Part shown: positions 19,374 to 30,533 of the stretch, in pieces
Layout of the letters: each line of letters starts with the position of its first letter
Position numbering within the stretch: the first letter of the stretch is position 1
Assembly (NCBI GenBank): GCA_001599915.1
Contig: BCIG01000015.1
Coordinates: forward strand, 1-64,000
Length of the DNA stretch: 64,000 nt
Origin: Symbiotaphrina buchneri
Lineage: Eukaryota; Ascomycota; Symbiotaphrinales; Symbiotaphrinaceae
Direction of reading: 5' to 3'
The notes under the pieces: generated by a model
Databases searched by the model: none
Seen by the model: only the letters and a program-made list of their open reading frames with translations
What the model was told of the DNA's origin: nothing
Translations under genes and position numbers: made by a program

Positions 19374-21994
19374 TTTTCTCTGAACCGCTTGACCTGCGGA
19401 TCATCCGCCGAGTAGCCATACACATCTTTCTCAGCGGGGTTGAGTAGTACGCGCAGGTCATCCGGTGGCCCCGAGAGCATCTGTTGCAGCAACTGGCTGT
19501 TGAGGAAGACGAGCACGAGGACGGGGATGCGGTCTTCGCGGTAGCCCATGTGCGAGAAGTGCATGGTGTAGCGATAGACGTCCGACGGGGGGTGGAGCGC
19601 GGATGTGACGACAGTGAAGGGGAGGATCGCCTGGAACATTGTTGTCAACGTAGACATTTCGGCTTTGTAAGGCGCGGTGGTCAGATGTGTAGGCGGGTGG
19701 TCTTTCTTGACTTCTTTGATCTTCAGAGGTAATGTCTGAGGCGGGCGCGCGGTCGTAGTGACGATGTCTTCGATGATGCTTGCGAGCGCGGCGGAGAGCC
19801 AGTGAGACGGATACCCAACTTCGTGCAGCCGGATCAGAAGCCTGAAGAAGGCTGTCAGGTTCAGTGGCGAGTAGATCAAGGTCATCCAGTCCCGAGGGTC
19901 CCGCGTGACGGGCAGTGCGGTTTTAAAGAAGAAGGCGTAGAGCCATTTGGTAAGTGCAGCGCGGGGTACGAGCGAGGAATAATCAAATGGCTCCTTGGCG
20001 GAAGGCTGGAACTTCCTGTATTCGTTCATGACCATGAATTCTCCGCTGAAGTCGAAACTGACCTCGCCCGGCGCGAGTTTTGTTTGCAGCAGCTTGTGTA
20101 GCGTATCGGGGTCATTGATCAATAGATATTCATTATTGAAGTCGGCTATATTCCGATAGGGTAGTGGATTGCGAAGACAAGTTGATGTCATGTACGCCGC
20201 TGGTTTGTTTTTCATGATCGGGATGGCATATAGGAAAGAGGTGAAATGGCCACCAACATAATCCCTGGTAAGGCATTAGATCGAAGTTCCACATACGTGA
20301 AGTCGGACTCACGGTATATTGCTCAAGTGAATCCGATCGTACTCCTATGGAGCACCCTTGTCCTCCATCCGTCCATCGCGTAGACCGTATCGAATATCTT
20401 CCAAGACGTCCGCCAGTTCCCCGCTAATCACCTCGACCGTCAATCGACCCGGCAGCTGCCGAATTGCGTTGGCAGCTTCCTGAAAGAAAGGCAGGACATG
20501 ATCATACAGCCTGGTAGGCTTTCTAGGTTCGGGGAGGTCCATATTGTCATACAACTGTCGTCCCATGGATAGTGGGTTCGAGCCGATGTCTAGATGCTCC
20601 ATTCCTCCCGTAGACCCTGCACGACCTCTTTCCCAGAGCACGTCTATGATTGTGGCATTTGTCTTCCAGTTCGTCTTCAGGTAGGTTCTCAGCTTCGTCG
20701 CCGTGCCAATGTTTTGATCCTTTTCGTAGGACTGAATCAATGTTTTTAGCTCCGGGTCATGCTGTTCCATGAACTTGTCTTCCGGATAGAGAAGGGTTGT
20801 GTCGAGGAAACATTTCAGCTCAGTGTTGCAACCTCGCGGAATCTGATCCTTCTCTATCTGTATGCCTCGTCTTTGAAATCCAATGGTTGGGTCGATCATC
20901 CGCTCAGTGGGATAGAGTTCGAGTGCTTCTTTTCGCCAAGTGGAGAGACCTTCAACAACATCCTTTGCGGTCTGCCGCTCGACGAGGATCCATGAAGGCA
21001 ATCCCGTCCCCGACTCCAGGGCACGAATCAACTTTTCTATCGTCTTCTGAAGGTAGTCGTAACAATTACTTGGCAAAATAACACTGGCATATGTAAAGAA
21101 CAAAGTAGCAGAAATCAGCGCACGGTCTTCAGAAGAGAGGTCCTCTCGAGATAGTCCATCCAGCCATAGGAATACAAGCAGATCTCGACCCAGGGTCAAT
21201 GCCTTCAAATCATCGATTGTGAAATGGATCTTCCTTGATGTGGCTTGCTTCTTTTCCTTCTTCGCGAAGTCGATCATAGTTCCATACAGATGGCGTGCGT
21301 CCCCGATCCCACCAAAGAAAAAGCAAAGGTCCGCATCTGACGATGCATCACGCATAAGGTCCTCATCGTATTGGCTCACGACAATGTCATGCCCAAGATT
21401 ATAATACTCAGGTATCTGTCTCCTATCATCAAAGTCAGCGCAAACCTTCTCGACATACTCTCGCCTACAAGGTCCTACAAATTAGGTCGGTATCTCTGTA
21501 CCTGCTGCATGATCCGCTTCCTAGCCAATTGTTGATCCGGGAGTGCAGACCGCACCAATACGGCTTGTTTGCAGAGCAGCCTTATACGCCTCAAACTCCT
21601 CGTTATCCTTGGCAACTTGAAGCCCTGCCTTTTTAGCCTCGTCTAATTGGCGCGTATACAAGTACGCCTTTGCGAGGCGGCTGTACAGCTTTTGCACAAG
21701 TGGATCTGATTGGTCTTTCACAAGATCGAGTGCGCGCTTCGATGACTCAATGCAGCCGCCATAGTCACCCGCTTCAAACATCGCTGCCGCCATATTAGAC
21801 AGTGGTGTCGGTTCTTCGGCATTGAGGCTGGCGGCTTGTTGGTATGCTTCGATGGCTGTGGTGGCGGATCATCAGTCCCCCCTGTCGGTTGGGCAAGATA
21901 ACACTAACCTTTGGGGAAGTCTCCGGCTTTGTAAAAGGCATTGCCTTTTTCTTTGAACGTTAGCCATTCCGGCAGAGGGTTCGGTCACAGTCAT
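19374..21994 (-). pseudogene. TPR-DUF4470 protein gene, decayed and 3'-truncated
   Basis: Pieces in order on the minus strand are as follows. A tetratricopeptide region begins with WLTFKEKGNAFYKAGDFPKA, has a 53-base intron (21856-21908), and continues through SNMAAAMFEAGDYGGCIESS. A DUF4470 domain (ADLCFFFGGIGDARHLYGTM to LGRDLLVFLWLDGL) lies at about 21340-21150. The C-terminal region spans 20264-19374 after a 48-base intron (20265-20312) that rejoins HLSNIPDYVGGHFTSF. Breaks: the natural ATG at 21994 is one base out of frame with the TPR; a frame change lies near 21540 and another near 21465; an in-frame TAG at 20345-20347 sits just before EYDRIHLSN. The 3' end runs into the esterase fragment. 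The family is fungal, of unknown role. Some frame changes could be sequencing errors. Confidence 0.7.
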
Positions 21995-22383
21995 TTCGCT
22001 GTTTACTGGATGTGTTGCACTGGGAGACGAAAGTTGCGAAGGTCCAATCTAAGGTAGCCAGGAGGCCTTGAAGTGGAAAGGGCGGTCAAGACCCAGCTTA
22101 CTCCTAAACGCGCTAAGGTACGACGCGGCTTCCCTCGCGTATCTTCGCGTTAAGGTTAATGACGAAGTCACCGGTGGGGACCTTTGGTAAGAAATCGTCC
22201 GGTCAGGGCGATCAGCCTACTAGATTGAAACACGGACATCATGATATCAGGCTTTGTGAGGGAGGAAGCCTCGTTCATCCAGTGTTTTTCTACGGTACGG
22301 TGAAACCACGCTGGTTTGAAGACTCGTCTGAGCTCCATGAAGCTTCCTGTTTCCCTATGTAGGTCTCAGAGCACATAAGCACT
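21995..22383. other. Intergenic, no gene seen
   Basis: About 390 bases separate the decayed TPR gene start from the 3' end of the dual zinc-finger gene. No feature could be supported. Confidence 0.4.
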
Positions 22384-23370
22384 CTAACAAGCTTCAAGAC
22401 TAAGGAGATCTTTCAGCCAATGCCACTCCTGTTCCTCTGTCAAAGGCTTTGCCTTCAATTGTTCGTCTTCTGTCATCGGCTCATCTTCCAATAACACCGT
22501 GCTATGCGTCCGAGCAGACTTCGGAGTCTTTGCATGATGTTTCGCAGCATAACGGCCAGGGACAACGTTAACGCGCCACTCGAACTTCGGTGGCCTCTTG
22601 ACTGAAGAGACCGGTTCACTGCTTGAGGTTAAAGGCTGAGTGAAGAAGTCCGTTCCTTGTAATTGCAGGGGATCGAACGTCAATTGATCCACGTCCAATG
22701 TTGGGAAGGTCGAGCTTTGCTCTAAGACATCCACTCCTGTTGATGCAGCGAGAGATGATGCGACTGAGAAAATGCCCGGGCAGCCACTAAGGGGCGCTTC
22801 TGTCAAGGCGTCGATTATGCTAGTCGGATCCTCTGGTAGACTTCCTGGTGAAGCTAGGGTGTGGTCATTCCCCTCTTGTGTTCTTGACGAAGCATTAGTC
22901 TGCACTGTCGAACTCGTCGTTTCTCCACCATTTCCCACCATACTCGGCGGTGGCGACGGAAAGCCTGTCGCCGCTGTGATCCCCTCCGCGACTCCAGCAT
23001 TGCCGACTGGCTCCGGACTGGTAGCCTCAGGTTTGACCCAAGCATCCGCCGTCTTCCCACCAAACCTCTTCAACGGCCTCTTAAACGTACAAGTAATTCC
23101 CAACTGGCGGCACTTATCGCACGGCCTATTCCCAACGCATTTAATCTTCGTATTCGAGCAATGGTCGCAAGCCGTCTCAGCGCGCTTCACGCCCATCGCC
23201 GAGCCCTGCTCATGGTATCGCAAATGCCGCACCAACACATCGCGACGGGTCATCGAGTATCCACATATCGGGCACACGAATGACCGCAGGTTGCTGTGGC
23301 TTCGCTCATGTCGGTCGAGATGTTCTTTGCGCCGGAAGACTTTGGCGCAGGTTCTGCAGCTGAAGGACAT
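22384..23370 (-). CDS. Dual zinc-finger regulator: two C2H2 plus one Zn2Cys6, no middle homology region
   Basis: A single exon of 328 residues. Two C2H2 fingers (C5/C8/H21/H25 and C33/C36/H49/H53) are followed directly by a zinc cluster with cysteines at about 68, 71, 78, 84, 87 and 94 (ACDHCSNTKIKC, then CDKCRQLGITC). The rest is Ser/Pro/Thr-rich and acidic and ends TEEQEWHWLKDLLSLEAC, with no fungal_trans domain. C2H2-Zn2Cys6 proteins of this type normally carry that domain. The start is the Met just before the first finger; another in-frame ATG at 23496 would add 42 residues. The gene lies head to head, 184 bases away, with a protein that has the missing domain type but no zinc finger. Confidence 0.85.
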   Translation of the reverse strand: MSFSCRTCAKVFRRKEHLDRHERSHSNLRSFVCPICGYSMTRRDVLVRHLRYHEQGSAMGVKRAETACDHCSNTKIKCVGNRPCDKCRQLGITCTFKRPLKRFGGKTADAWVKPEATSPEPVGNAGVAEGITAATGFPSPPPSMVGNGGETTSSTVQTNASSRTQEGNDHTLASPGSLPEDPTSIIDALTEAPLSGCPGIFSVASSLAASTGVDVLEQSSTFPTLDVDQLTFDPLQLQGTDFFTQPLTSSSEPVSSVKRPPKFEWRVNVVPGRYAAKHHAKTPKSARTHSTVLLEDEPMTEDEQLKAKPLTEEQEWHWLKDLLSLEAC

Positions 23371-23554
23371 TCTGGTTTCCGCGGGTTGGTGAGGATAGTG
23401 GAAGAGGAACGGACCAGTCGGATGAGGTGGGGAAGTGGAACGGGGATGTGGGGTCGCCCCGCTGAATAAGCCAAGGTCCGCCTGCAGACCTGTCATCTCG
23501 GCGGTTTCGGCAGATGGCGCCGGCAGCCAGGAACACCGTGAGACTTCATGGCCG

Positions 23555-25377
23555 ATGATGAGGGCCGAACATGGCGAATGGCCCTGCACGCCGGCCTCGC
23601 GATGTATTGACGCATTGAGTCTTCCGGCTGGCGAGATCTACAAGCCTCCGGCTAGGGTTCTTGCCAGCATCGACGGAGATGATCTGGCCGATCTGCAGCG
23701 ACGAGGGGCCTTTATTCTTCCTTCACGCTCGGTCAGACAAGATTTGATCGATACGTACTTCCAATGGATCCAGCCACTGCTTGGGATCATAGATCGCAAG
23801 GAGATCGAGCAGGAGTCTCCAGATGCGCCGCCGTCGCTTCTTCTGCTCCAGGCCGTGTTTATGGCAGGGTCCCGGTTGTGCACGAATCCCGAATTGGCCA
23901 GCAATAGCAACGACCGGGAACCCGCTGGCGCAACGTTGCTGAAGCGCACGAGAGCGCTGTTCAGGGCTCATGTGGAGAGGGACCCTGTTGTGGTCATCAA
24001 AGCGCTTATACTAATGAGCTATCACTGTGAGAAGCATGGTATGCCAATAGGAAACCCCTTTATACCTCTATGATACTTACTCGGCTGAAGATGATATTGA
24101 AAACCCATTCTACTGGATGCGCTGCGCTATATCCCTCGCACAATCCTGCTACCGGTGAGGAGAACTCTACCCTCTCCAACTCCAAATCTAAACAACAATC
24201 CCAGCCCCTCCGCGAACGAGAGCAACCAGCGCTCGTGGCGCAAACTCTGGTCCTGCCTACTTACCCGCGAACGCATCCTTGTCATCGGCTACGGTCTACC
24301 ATCCAACTACCTAATCAACCCCGGCAGCGCCGATCTCGCCGCCTCGGCCGACTACCTCGCTCCCACCGGCGCGCCTCAACAGCAGCAGCAGCAATTCCAC
24401 ATTGCCTACGTCCAGCTGTGCCGCATCATGGGTCTTGTCTGGTCGCGCGAATTCCCCAAAGACGCCGCGCAGCTGCAGGACCGCGCGCCGGATTACTTGC
24501 ATGTGTATTTCGAGCTGACGAGCTGGTATAATGCCTGCCCCGCGGAGCTGCTCTGGGCCTGGCCGAAACATGAGTTCTGGGCTGCGGTGCTGAATATTCA
24601 TTATTAGTAAGCCTATACATCCATCTCTCTTTTGCAGGCTCGTTTGGAAGCGGCTAGAAGCTGAAAGTCGGGCCGCGCAGCGCAACGATCTGCATCCTCT
24701 GCCGCCCGGGGTTACCGGCCACAGCGGTGTCGAGCAGCAATCCGGACGCACAATTTCTGGACAGCGTGCGTTCCGCGCAGGACATGGCTTTCCACGCTGC
24801 GTCGATCATCACCGCCACGACGGATACGTTAGCCGCGCATGGGCAGTTGCGGTATTGTCCTCCGTTCACGTACGTCCCCTCTCCCTTCTCCCTCCCCTCT
24901 TCCCCCGTCTCCCTCCCCTCTTCCCCCGTCTCCCTCTCTCAAAAGCCCCTCCCTCCTCATCAACTCCCCCATCCATCCACGAACCACAGGCACCCCAATC
25001 AAGCCACACACATCCCCTAAAGCTAACACCACCCACTCCCCCCCAACAGTGCATACTGTCTCCGCACCGCCCTCGCCACATTCGTCTACCAAGCCGTGTG
25101 CCCCGCCGTGTCTACGGGCGCGGACCTGCCGGAGACGATCAGTATCTGCATGAACGCGCTCGAGGAGCTGGCGTCTGTATGGGAGATTGCGCGCCGCAGC
25201 ATGCAGCTCTTTGAGCGGATTTTGGATAATGTCGTCCCGCGGGAACCCGGTACCGCGGAGAGTAAGGCGTCGGGGACGCAGGCTTCGGGAGCGACGCCGG
25301 GTTCGTTCATGGGCGGCTCGGCGTCGGCGTCGGTGGAGGAGGTTCTGGGGGCGGCGTGGGAAGATATGGGGAGGTAG
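23555..25377 (+). CDS. Fungal-specific transcription-factor domain protein without a zinc finger
   Basis: Five exons (23555-24038, 24091-24154, 24223-24606, 24681-24869, 25050-25377) give 482 residues with a consistent frame. From about residue 28 the protein is the middle homology region of zinc-cluster regulators of the cutinase-factor type: LQRRGAFILPSRSVRQDLID, FQWIQPLLGIIDRKE, LLLLQAVFMAGSRLC, RSWRKLWSCLLTRERILVIG. A poly-Gln run of six lies in exon 3, and HYYATICILCRPGLPA spans the third splice. No DNA-binding cluster precedes it, and there is no room for one because the neighbouring divergent gene starts 184 bases away. It may act as a partner or inhibitor of another regulator, or be an N-terminally truncated copy. 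Confidence 0.8.
24888..24929. repeat. Pyrimidine tandem repeat, two 21-bp units in intron 4
   Basis: Two perfect 21-base units of CTCCCTCCCC-TCTTCCCCCGT stand inside the 180-base fourth intron of the fungal_trans gene, followed by more CT-rich sequence. They probably expanded by slippage and explain why this intron is three times longer than its neighbours. Confidence 0.8.
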
Positions 25378-25410
25378 ATGGGGAGGTAGATGGGGAGGTA
25401 GATGGGGAGT
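25363..25410. repeat. 12-bp minisatellite across a stop codon
   Basis: Units of GATGGGGAGGTA, the first imperfect and the last partial, give about four copies. The array begins in the last codons of the fungal_trans gene. The TAG stop (25375-25377) is written by a unit junction, so changes in copy number would mostly alter the 3' untranslated region. Confidence 0.85.
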
Positions 25411-25480
25411 AACAGGTCCATCATGATGATGTGCATATCTGTAGTTATATATTTTATCTATATAGCATGCTAGTGTCAAT

Positions 25481-27701
25481 TCATCCAGCCGTCGCATCCG
25501 GAAACTCCAACAACAGGTCATTAATCTTCGCCATATACTCCGTATCGCAATCTTCTTCCTCGCCTGCCCCAGCACCCATCAGCCCCCTCGCCTCCGCCTT
25601 AATAAACACGCCCGCGAGGTGCCAGAACTCCGTCGCGCTGAGCCAGAACTCCGTTCCCGCCGCCATGAACCCCGGATCCCCCTCCGCATCCCCACCATCC
25701 CCGTCACCCCCTCGTCCTGGGTCTCCTCCTCCCCCTCCATCTCCACGAGTATTTCTGCGCACCTCCTCAACCCTCTGATCCCACAGAATCTTCCACCTCT
25801 CCAGCGCAACCAGCATTCTATCAGCCACATACCTCCCCAACCCCACGCCGGTAGTCGTGAAGATCGCGCTATGCACCGCGCTAATCGTCGTATACAGGTT
25901 CATGGCGCTGAGGGTGCCGAAGCGCGCGAACGCGGCGGCGGGGAGCGCGTCTTGGAGGAGTAAGGCCATGATCGTGCTTAGCGAGGGCGGGCGTGTCCCC
26001 CGCGCAGAGGTGACGAGGCGCTGGCATTCGAGGGCGCTGGTGGCGGCCCAGCATGCTTCCCCGCTGGAGAGGGAGCCTGTCATTTCGCTGATGAGCATTC
26101 GCGGAGGCGTGCGGTGGAAGATGCAGTGGTTGCATTCGATGCCGAAGATGTACCCTGCTAGTCTATAGAGACGCGTTACTGAGGAGGTCTCGGGGATGTG
26201 GGAAGGGTGTAGGAGGGACATACCGGACGCGCGACTCGCAGGATGCGAAACCGGGCCAGCTGAACGGGATAGTCGGTCCGATGTCCTTATCTAGATATTC
26301 ATTCTTCGTCCGGGGAAGAGAGAGGCGTCGCGCAGCTGCTATGATCTCCACATACCGGACATTGCGCACTCTTCGGCGCGCCGGGAGCTTGCTCTGCCAC
26401 ATCTGCAGGAGGACCATGAGATACGCGGCCTGCAGGGGTTCGATGTACTCGAGGCTACCATCGTCGCCCTTAGCCGCGTCGTCCTGCAGCAGGCGCTTGA
26501 AGCCGTCGAACTCGAATGTGTATTCCTCCGCCAGGTCGAAGTAGTCCGGCGCCTGGGACGCTACTGGGCGCGAAGAGTATGCGGCGCCGATGAGGTGCGC
26601 GGCGAGAAGGAGAGGCAGGCAGATGGTGTTGAGATCGAAGGACGGCCGGTGGATGATCGGACAGTTCGGGATCCAGTTCTCCCAGAACCGCTCGGCGAAG
26701 TCGTGCAGGTTCTCGACTGTGAAGAATCGCGCGGCGGCCTCGCAGTCGAATACCGCTGGGACATGCTGTGCATCCTTCTTCGCGAGCCGCTCGTTCCTGC
26801 GTTCTAGCTGCAGCACGAGATCGTTCAGGCGCCGCTGCAGCGCGTTGGCTTGCTCCAGTTGGCTTAGCCACACGGAATCATCCTCCATGATCGGCGTCCA
26901 CCATGCCGAGTCGGCGCCGCACAGCAGATACGGATCGGCGTACATCTCCAGCGACGAGCTGGGCGATGCTTTCTCCAGCTCCTGGCCATCATGCGGGCCC
27001 ATCTCCAGCTCCACAGGTGGCGCCTGTATGCTCGGCGGCGCCCGGAAAAACTCCGACAGCGAGCCCGTCGAGGGGTCCGTATAGTTCAACAGAAACGGCA
27101 CCGGGATCCTTCCCGCCTTCGCCCCGCTGCGCCCCTCGCGTCCATCCGGGGTCTGGCCGCGACTATCCTCGTCTGTTCCCGAGGTCGCAGCTCCCGACGA
27201 CGCGGGCTTGGGATCCGACCGCACAAACAGGCCGTGCTTGTCGAGGCGCCGATAGGTGCATACCGACTCGGTCAGGGCACACCGCCCGCAGGGGTATTTC
27301 TGGTCGCAGGCGGTCTTGGCGGTTGCGCAGGAGTCGCAGGCACCGCGTTTGCGCCCGCGTTGCTCGGGCGGCAGCGGCTGTGTGGTGTCTTTCTCCCGGC
27401 AGTTTTTGGCGTGGCGGTGGGCGACGTCTCTGCTGGAGTGTCAGTCCTATAGCCAATTCCACCACCGTTGGTGGTTCTAGGGGCAACGAACCTTCGGACG
27501 AATGTGCGCTTGCAGAAACGGCAGGGATATACTTTATGTCCGCTGTCTGCATGCTTGGTCAGAAAGAAAGCTGCCTGAAGTGTTCCCTGGAGAACAAGAG
27601 GTCTGCTTACGTGTGGCCTCATGGCGCCTCAAATGGCTATTACTCGAATACACTGCGCCGCATACTCGACACTGATAGCCCGCTGATGCCGGATCTTTCA
27701 T
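25481..27701 (-). CDS. C2H2-Zn2Cys6 transcription factor with fungal_trans domain
   Basis: Four exons (27611-27701, 27492-27546, 26224-27429, 25481-26162) encode 677 residues. The first C2H2 finger (C11, C14, H27, H31) is completed across intron 1. The second (C39, C42, then H55 and H/C59) is completed across intron 2. A basic RGRKRGA stretch leads to a zinc cluster C80-x2-C83-x6-C90-x5-C96-x2-C99-x6-C106. The middle homology region begins around residue 230 (FAERFWENWIPNCPIIHRPS, then LLLAAHLIGAAYSS) and continues to LAGYIFGIECNHCIFHRTPP. Late in the protein is a Gly/Asp-rich loop (GDGGGGGDPGRGGDGDGG). Introns are 64, 62 and 61 bases. Nuclear regulator; targets unknown. Its 3' end faces the 3' end of the fungal_trans-only gene, 103 bases away. 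Confidence 0.88.
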
Positions 27702-29786
27702 GGCTCCTGTGTGTCATCCCAGTGAAGCACTAGGACGATGATCGGAGGACACAATGTGGGTCATTTGCGAGGAGAATCGAGGTGGGTGGGCAAGCACAGG
27801 ATACGAGTGGGAAATGCGGGGATGTGGGTTAGGCGTGCCAAGCTGACATTGTTCGATGCTGATTGGCGAGGATGGAAGCGAAGGAGTGCGGGTGAGTTTG
27901 CTCGGCCATGCGGGATTTCTTGGGGATTGCCGGAACAGGGAGACCGCCAAGCCAAGGAAAGGCTACCTCGTATAAGTGACTGTAGAAAGGAGGATTGTGT
28001 TGGAGAACAGAGTGGGCAATGGGCAAAACCCACATCCCCACACCAACATTACTTTCTACGGTCCCCGCTCGGGAAGAGCCCAGTATGGAGATATAGCTTT
28101 TTGGGACATTACCCGTAGTACCTGTTGGCCTGGCTTTCTGAGTCGTGGACGTTGACATACGTAATCCGGAGGCATTGGATACTTCGTGAGTTTGATGTCG
28201 CAGGATGGACAGTATCCTAGAATGAGCTGCAGCCTGCAACGTAGTCTTGGGGATTCAATGGTATCTGCGGGAATGATTACATATATTATTGCTTCATTCA
28301 AACAATGTGAAGTATACCCAATCTGTCCGGATATCCAGTACTAGTAGCCGTCACATGCTCTGTACACACTTCCAAGTGGTTCTTTCATGAAGGTGGAGGA
28401 CAACCATGCCCAACCCCTGAAATTATTTACTCGAAAGCCACAGTACTGCGGTTGCCGAGAGCAGAAAACTATACCAACACTGTGTGGTGACATGATAGAA
28501 TCTTGAACAGAGCACGCCGAATCGTGCGTGGAACTATATACATGACGATGTGATAATAATATGCAGTTAAGACTCGGTGACTGGCATATCACGTTGTATC
28601 GAACATTCACCCAGGGATAGTGTCACATACCTACAACAGCTCCCGTGAAACATGTGACTCTTTAATCCACTTCCAATGACGAATCCATGTGCCATACTGC
28701 AGGCCGTAATATGGTGGGTCCGAGTATAAGTTCTAACACGTCCACGTATCGACCAAGAGTTCATCAAACGTACAACTGACCACCTTTCCTCACTCTACCA
28801 CCAGCTCCACACTCAAAAGGAAAAAAGAACCTTCCTAACTACAGCACACAATCTCACCCCCCTCAACCACCATCAAACCAAATTCACATATCCAGGCGTG
28901 CACCCTTCTAACACCACGAACGCAGCAGCAGTGTGACAAACCCTTCTTTGCAGAGATGTGTTGGATAAAGGAAGAGAAGTTTACAGCATGCGGGCACCCA
29001 GGAAACATCGTGGGGTCTAGGGAGTGTATGAATGCGATTGAAGGTTGTCTTGGCTCCTGTGGATGGATACATGAGTTTACGGTACTCAAGTTGGGTATTG
29101 CGAAGCGTGCATCGAGGCCCATCGCCGCGCTCGCCTCCAGAGGAATTCAGCTAGCAGAGGTTGAGTGTCGAGGCTGAATTCCGGCTGTCATGAACGTCCG
29201 CATTATGCCGATATACATAGCTATGCCTTGACATGGTGAATTAGAGCATGAATCTCCAACTCCAGTTTCTTATCCACTGTTGTAGTCCACACAGTGTGTG
29301 ATACCGAGCGTGAAAGGTTCTTGTGCAAGTGTCCCGGGCTCATACCAAGGAAAAGAGATGCCAATGAAACGGACCTCTTGGAAGTAATATCTTAGTCATA
29401 GGAATATTCATAGTATCTGTATTCATGAATATATGTTTAATATTGGAAGAAATAATGTGAATTAGTTTATCAGTCATTTGTAGACCCCTTTATTCGCCAT
29501 CCTCAGCAATTTAGAGCCACGGCTACGGAGAGTGAGATTATATTGACAAGGTTCGGTAGTTCTTTGATCAGTGAACACGTCTAGGCGTAGTGTGATTGAA
29601 TTTGTACGTAATGGTTTGTACAGCTAAAGCTCAGTAAGTAAAAGAAGATATTTTGTTGAACAGCTACATGTATAGTGTAACATTATCTACGACAGCCCAT
29701 GTGACTTTCCAGCCCTTTGATTCACTTGAGATCATGCGTCATTGCGTAATACCGCAGGCTGTGCAGGCTGTGATCCCACCTCCAGC
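27702..29786. other. Long intergenic region, no supported gene
   Basis: About 2.1 kb holds only short frames. The plus frame at 28956-29177 has several cysteines (KFTACGHPGNIVGSRECMNA), but no start context, splice structure or known family to support it. AT content rises from 29.2 to 29.7 kb. The missing 5' part of the membrane protein at 29787 would be expected here but is not recognisable. Confidence 0.4.
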
Positions 29787-30533
29787 ATGGAGTGGAAATC
29801 GCTGAACACCACCTTCGCTCGTCCCAAAAATCGAAAGACCAACGGCGGAATGTGGTTGATGCGGTTTTCCTTGTTCAACACACAGACTTATTCCGCTATC
29901 AGTCAACGGCTGGGAAGCGCACTTGACGCACAAAGCCGGATCACCCAATTCACGTCACTGCCGTTGCCGCAGGATCAATGGGTAATTGAAGCCAGACGTT
30001 TATTCGAGACATCATTGGCTAGGACTCAGATTGATGCCAGACATATCGCTCGAGGGGTCATGGCCGGGTACCCTGGATACGTGAAACGAAACACGCCCCC
30101 GGAGATGTGCCAAGTATATGTATTCAACAGTCAAGGATGGACCAATATGAATGGGACTGGATCTCTCGTTATTGTCGCCATATGCGTTGTGCTTCTCGGT
30201 GTGGCAGTGACGACTGACCCTCAGAGCGGAGCACTTGGCTGGGAATGGTTCATGAACAAGATAGGCCTGGGGCACGACGTTTATCCTTTCGCCGCATTCT
30301 GCATCTGCCTTTTGATACTTGGTTTCCGGATTTTGATACTAGGTCTGCGAACCCTTTTGCTGCCTTTTCGATTGACAATATACCGAGTCATATGGGATCA
30401 ACTTAAATCCTTTTACCGTTGGCTTAGAAGTGTTGGCCGGAGCTTAGCTGTTGGATGGAGGGACGGCTGGCGATTCGGTCGACGAAGCTGGGACCGGATC
30501 AGAAGAATGTGGAGAAATATGTGCACACCCTGA
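29787..30533 (+). pseudogene. Membrane protein, C-terminal part (5'-truncated)
   Basis: The frame gives 248 residues from ATG 29787. It opens EWKSLNTTFARPKNRKTNGG, which reads like the middle of a protein, and continues SLFNTQTYSAISQRLGSALD, then QFTSLPLPQDQWVIEARRLF, matching a fungal family of larger integral membrane proteins of unknown function. Two hydrophobic segments follow at about residues 126-145 and 168-195 (LVIVAICVVLLGVAV; FAAFCICLLILGFRILILGL), and then a very basic tail. The usual N-terminal half with signal peptide is missing, and no upstream exons were found. It may be expressed as a short two-pass membrane protein, but truncation is more likely. Confidence 0.55.

Noticed and set aside
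24829-25575. Minus-strand frame of 248 codons across the fungal_trans gene
   Set aside because: It is built from the pyrimidine repeat and the minisatellite on the opposite strand; the plus-strand gene is well supported.
28956-29177. Cysteine-containing plus frame
   Set aside because: Several Cys residues give it a secreted-peptide look, but there is no leader, no splice evidence and no family match I can name.
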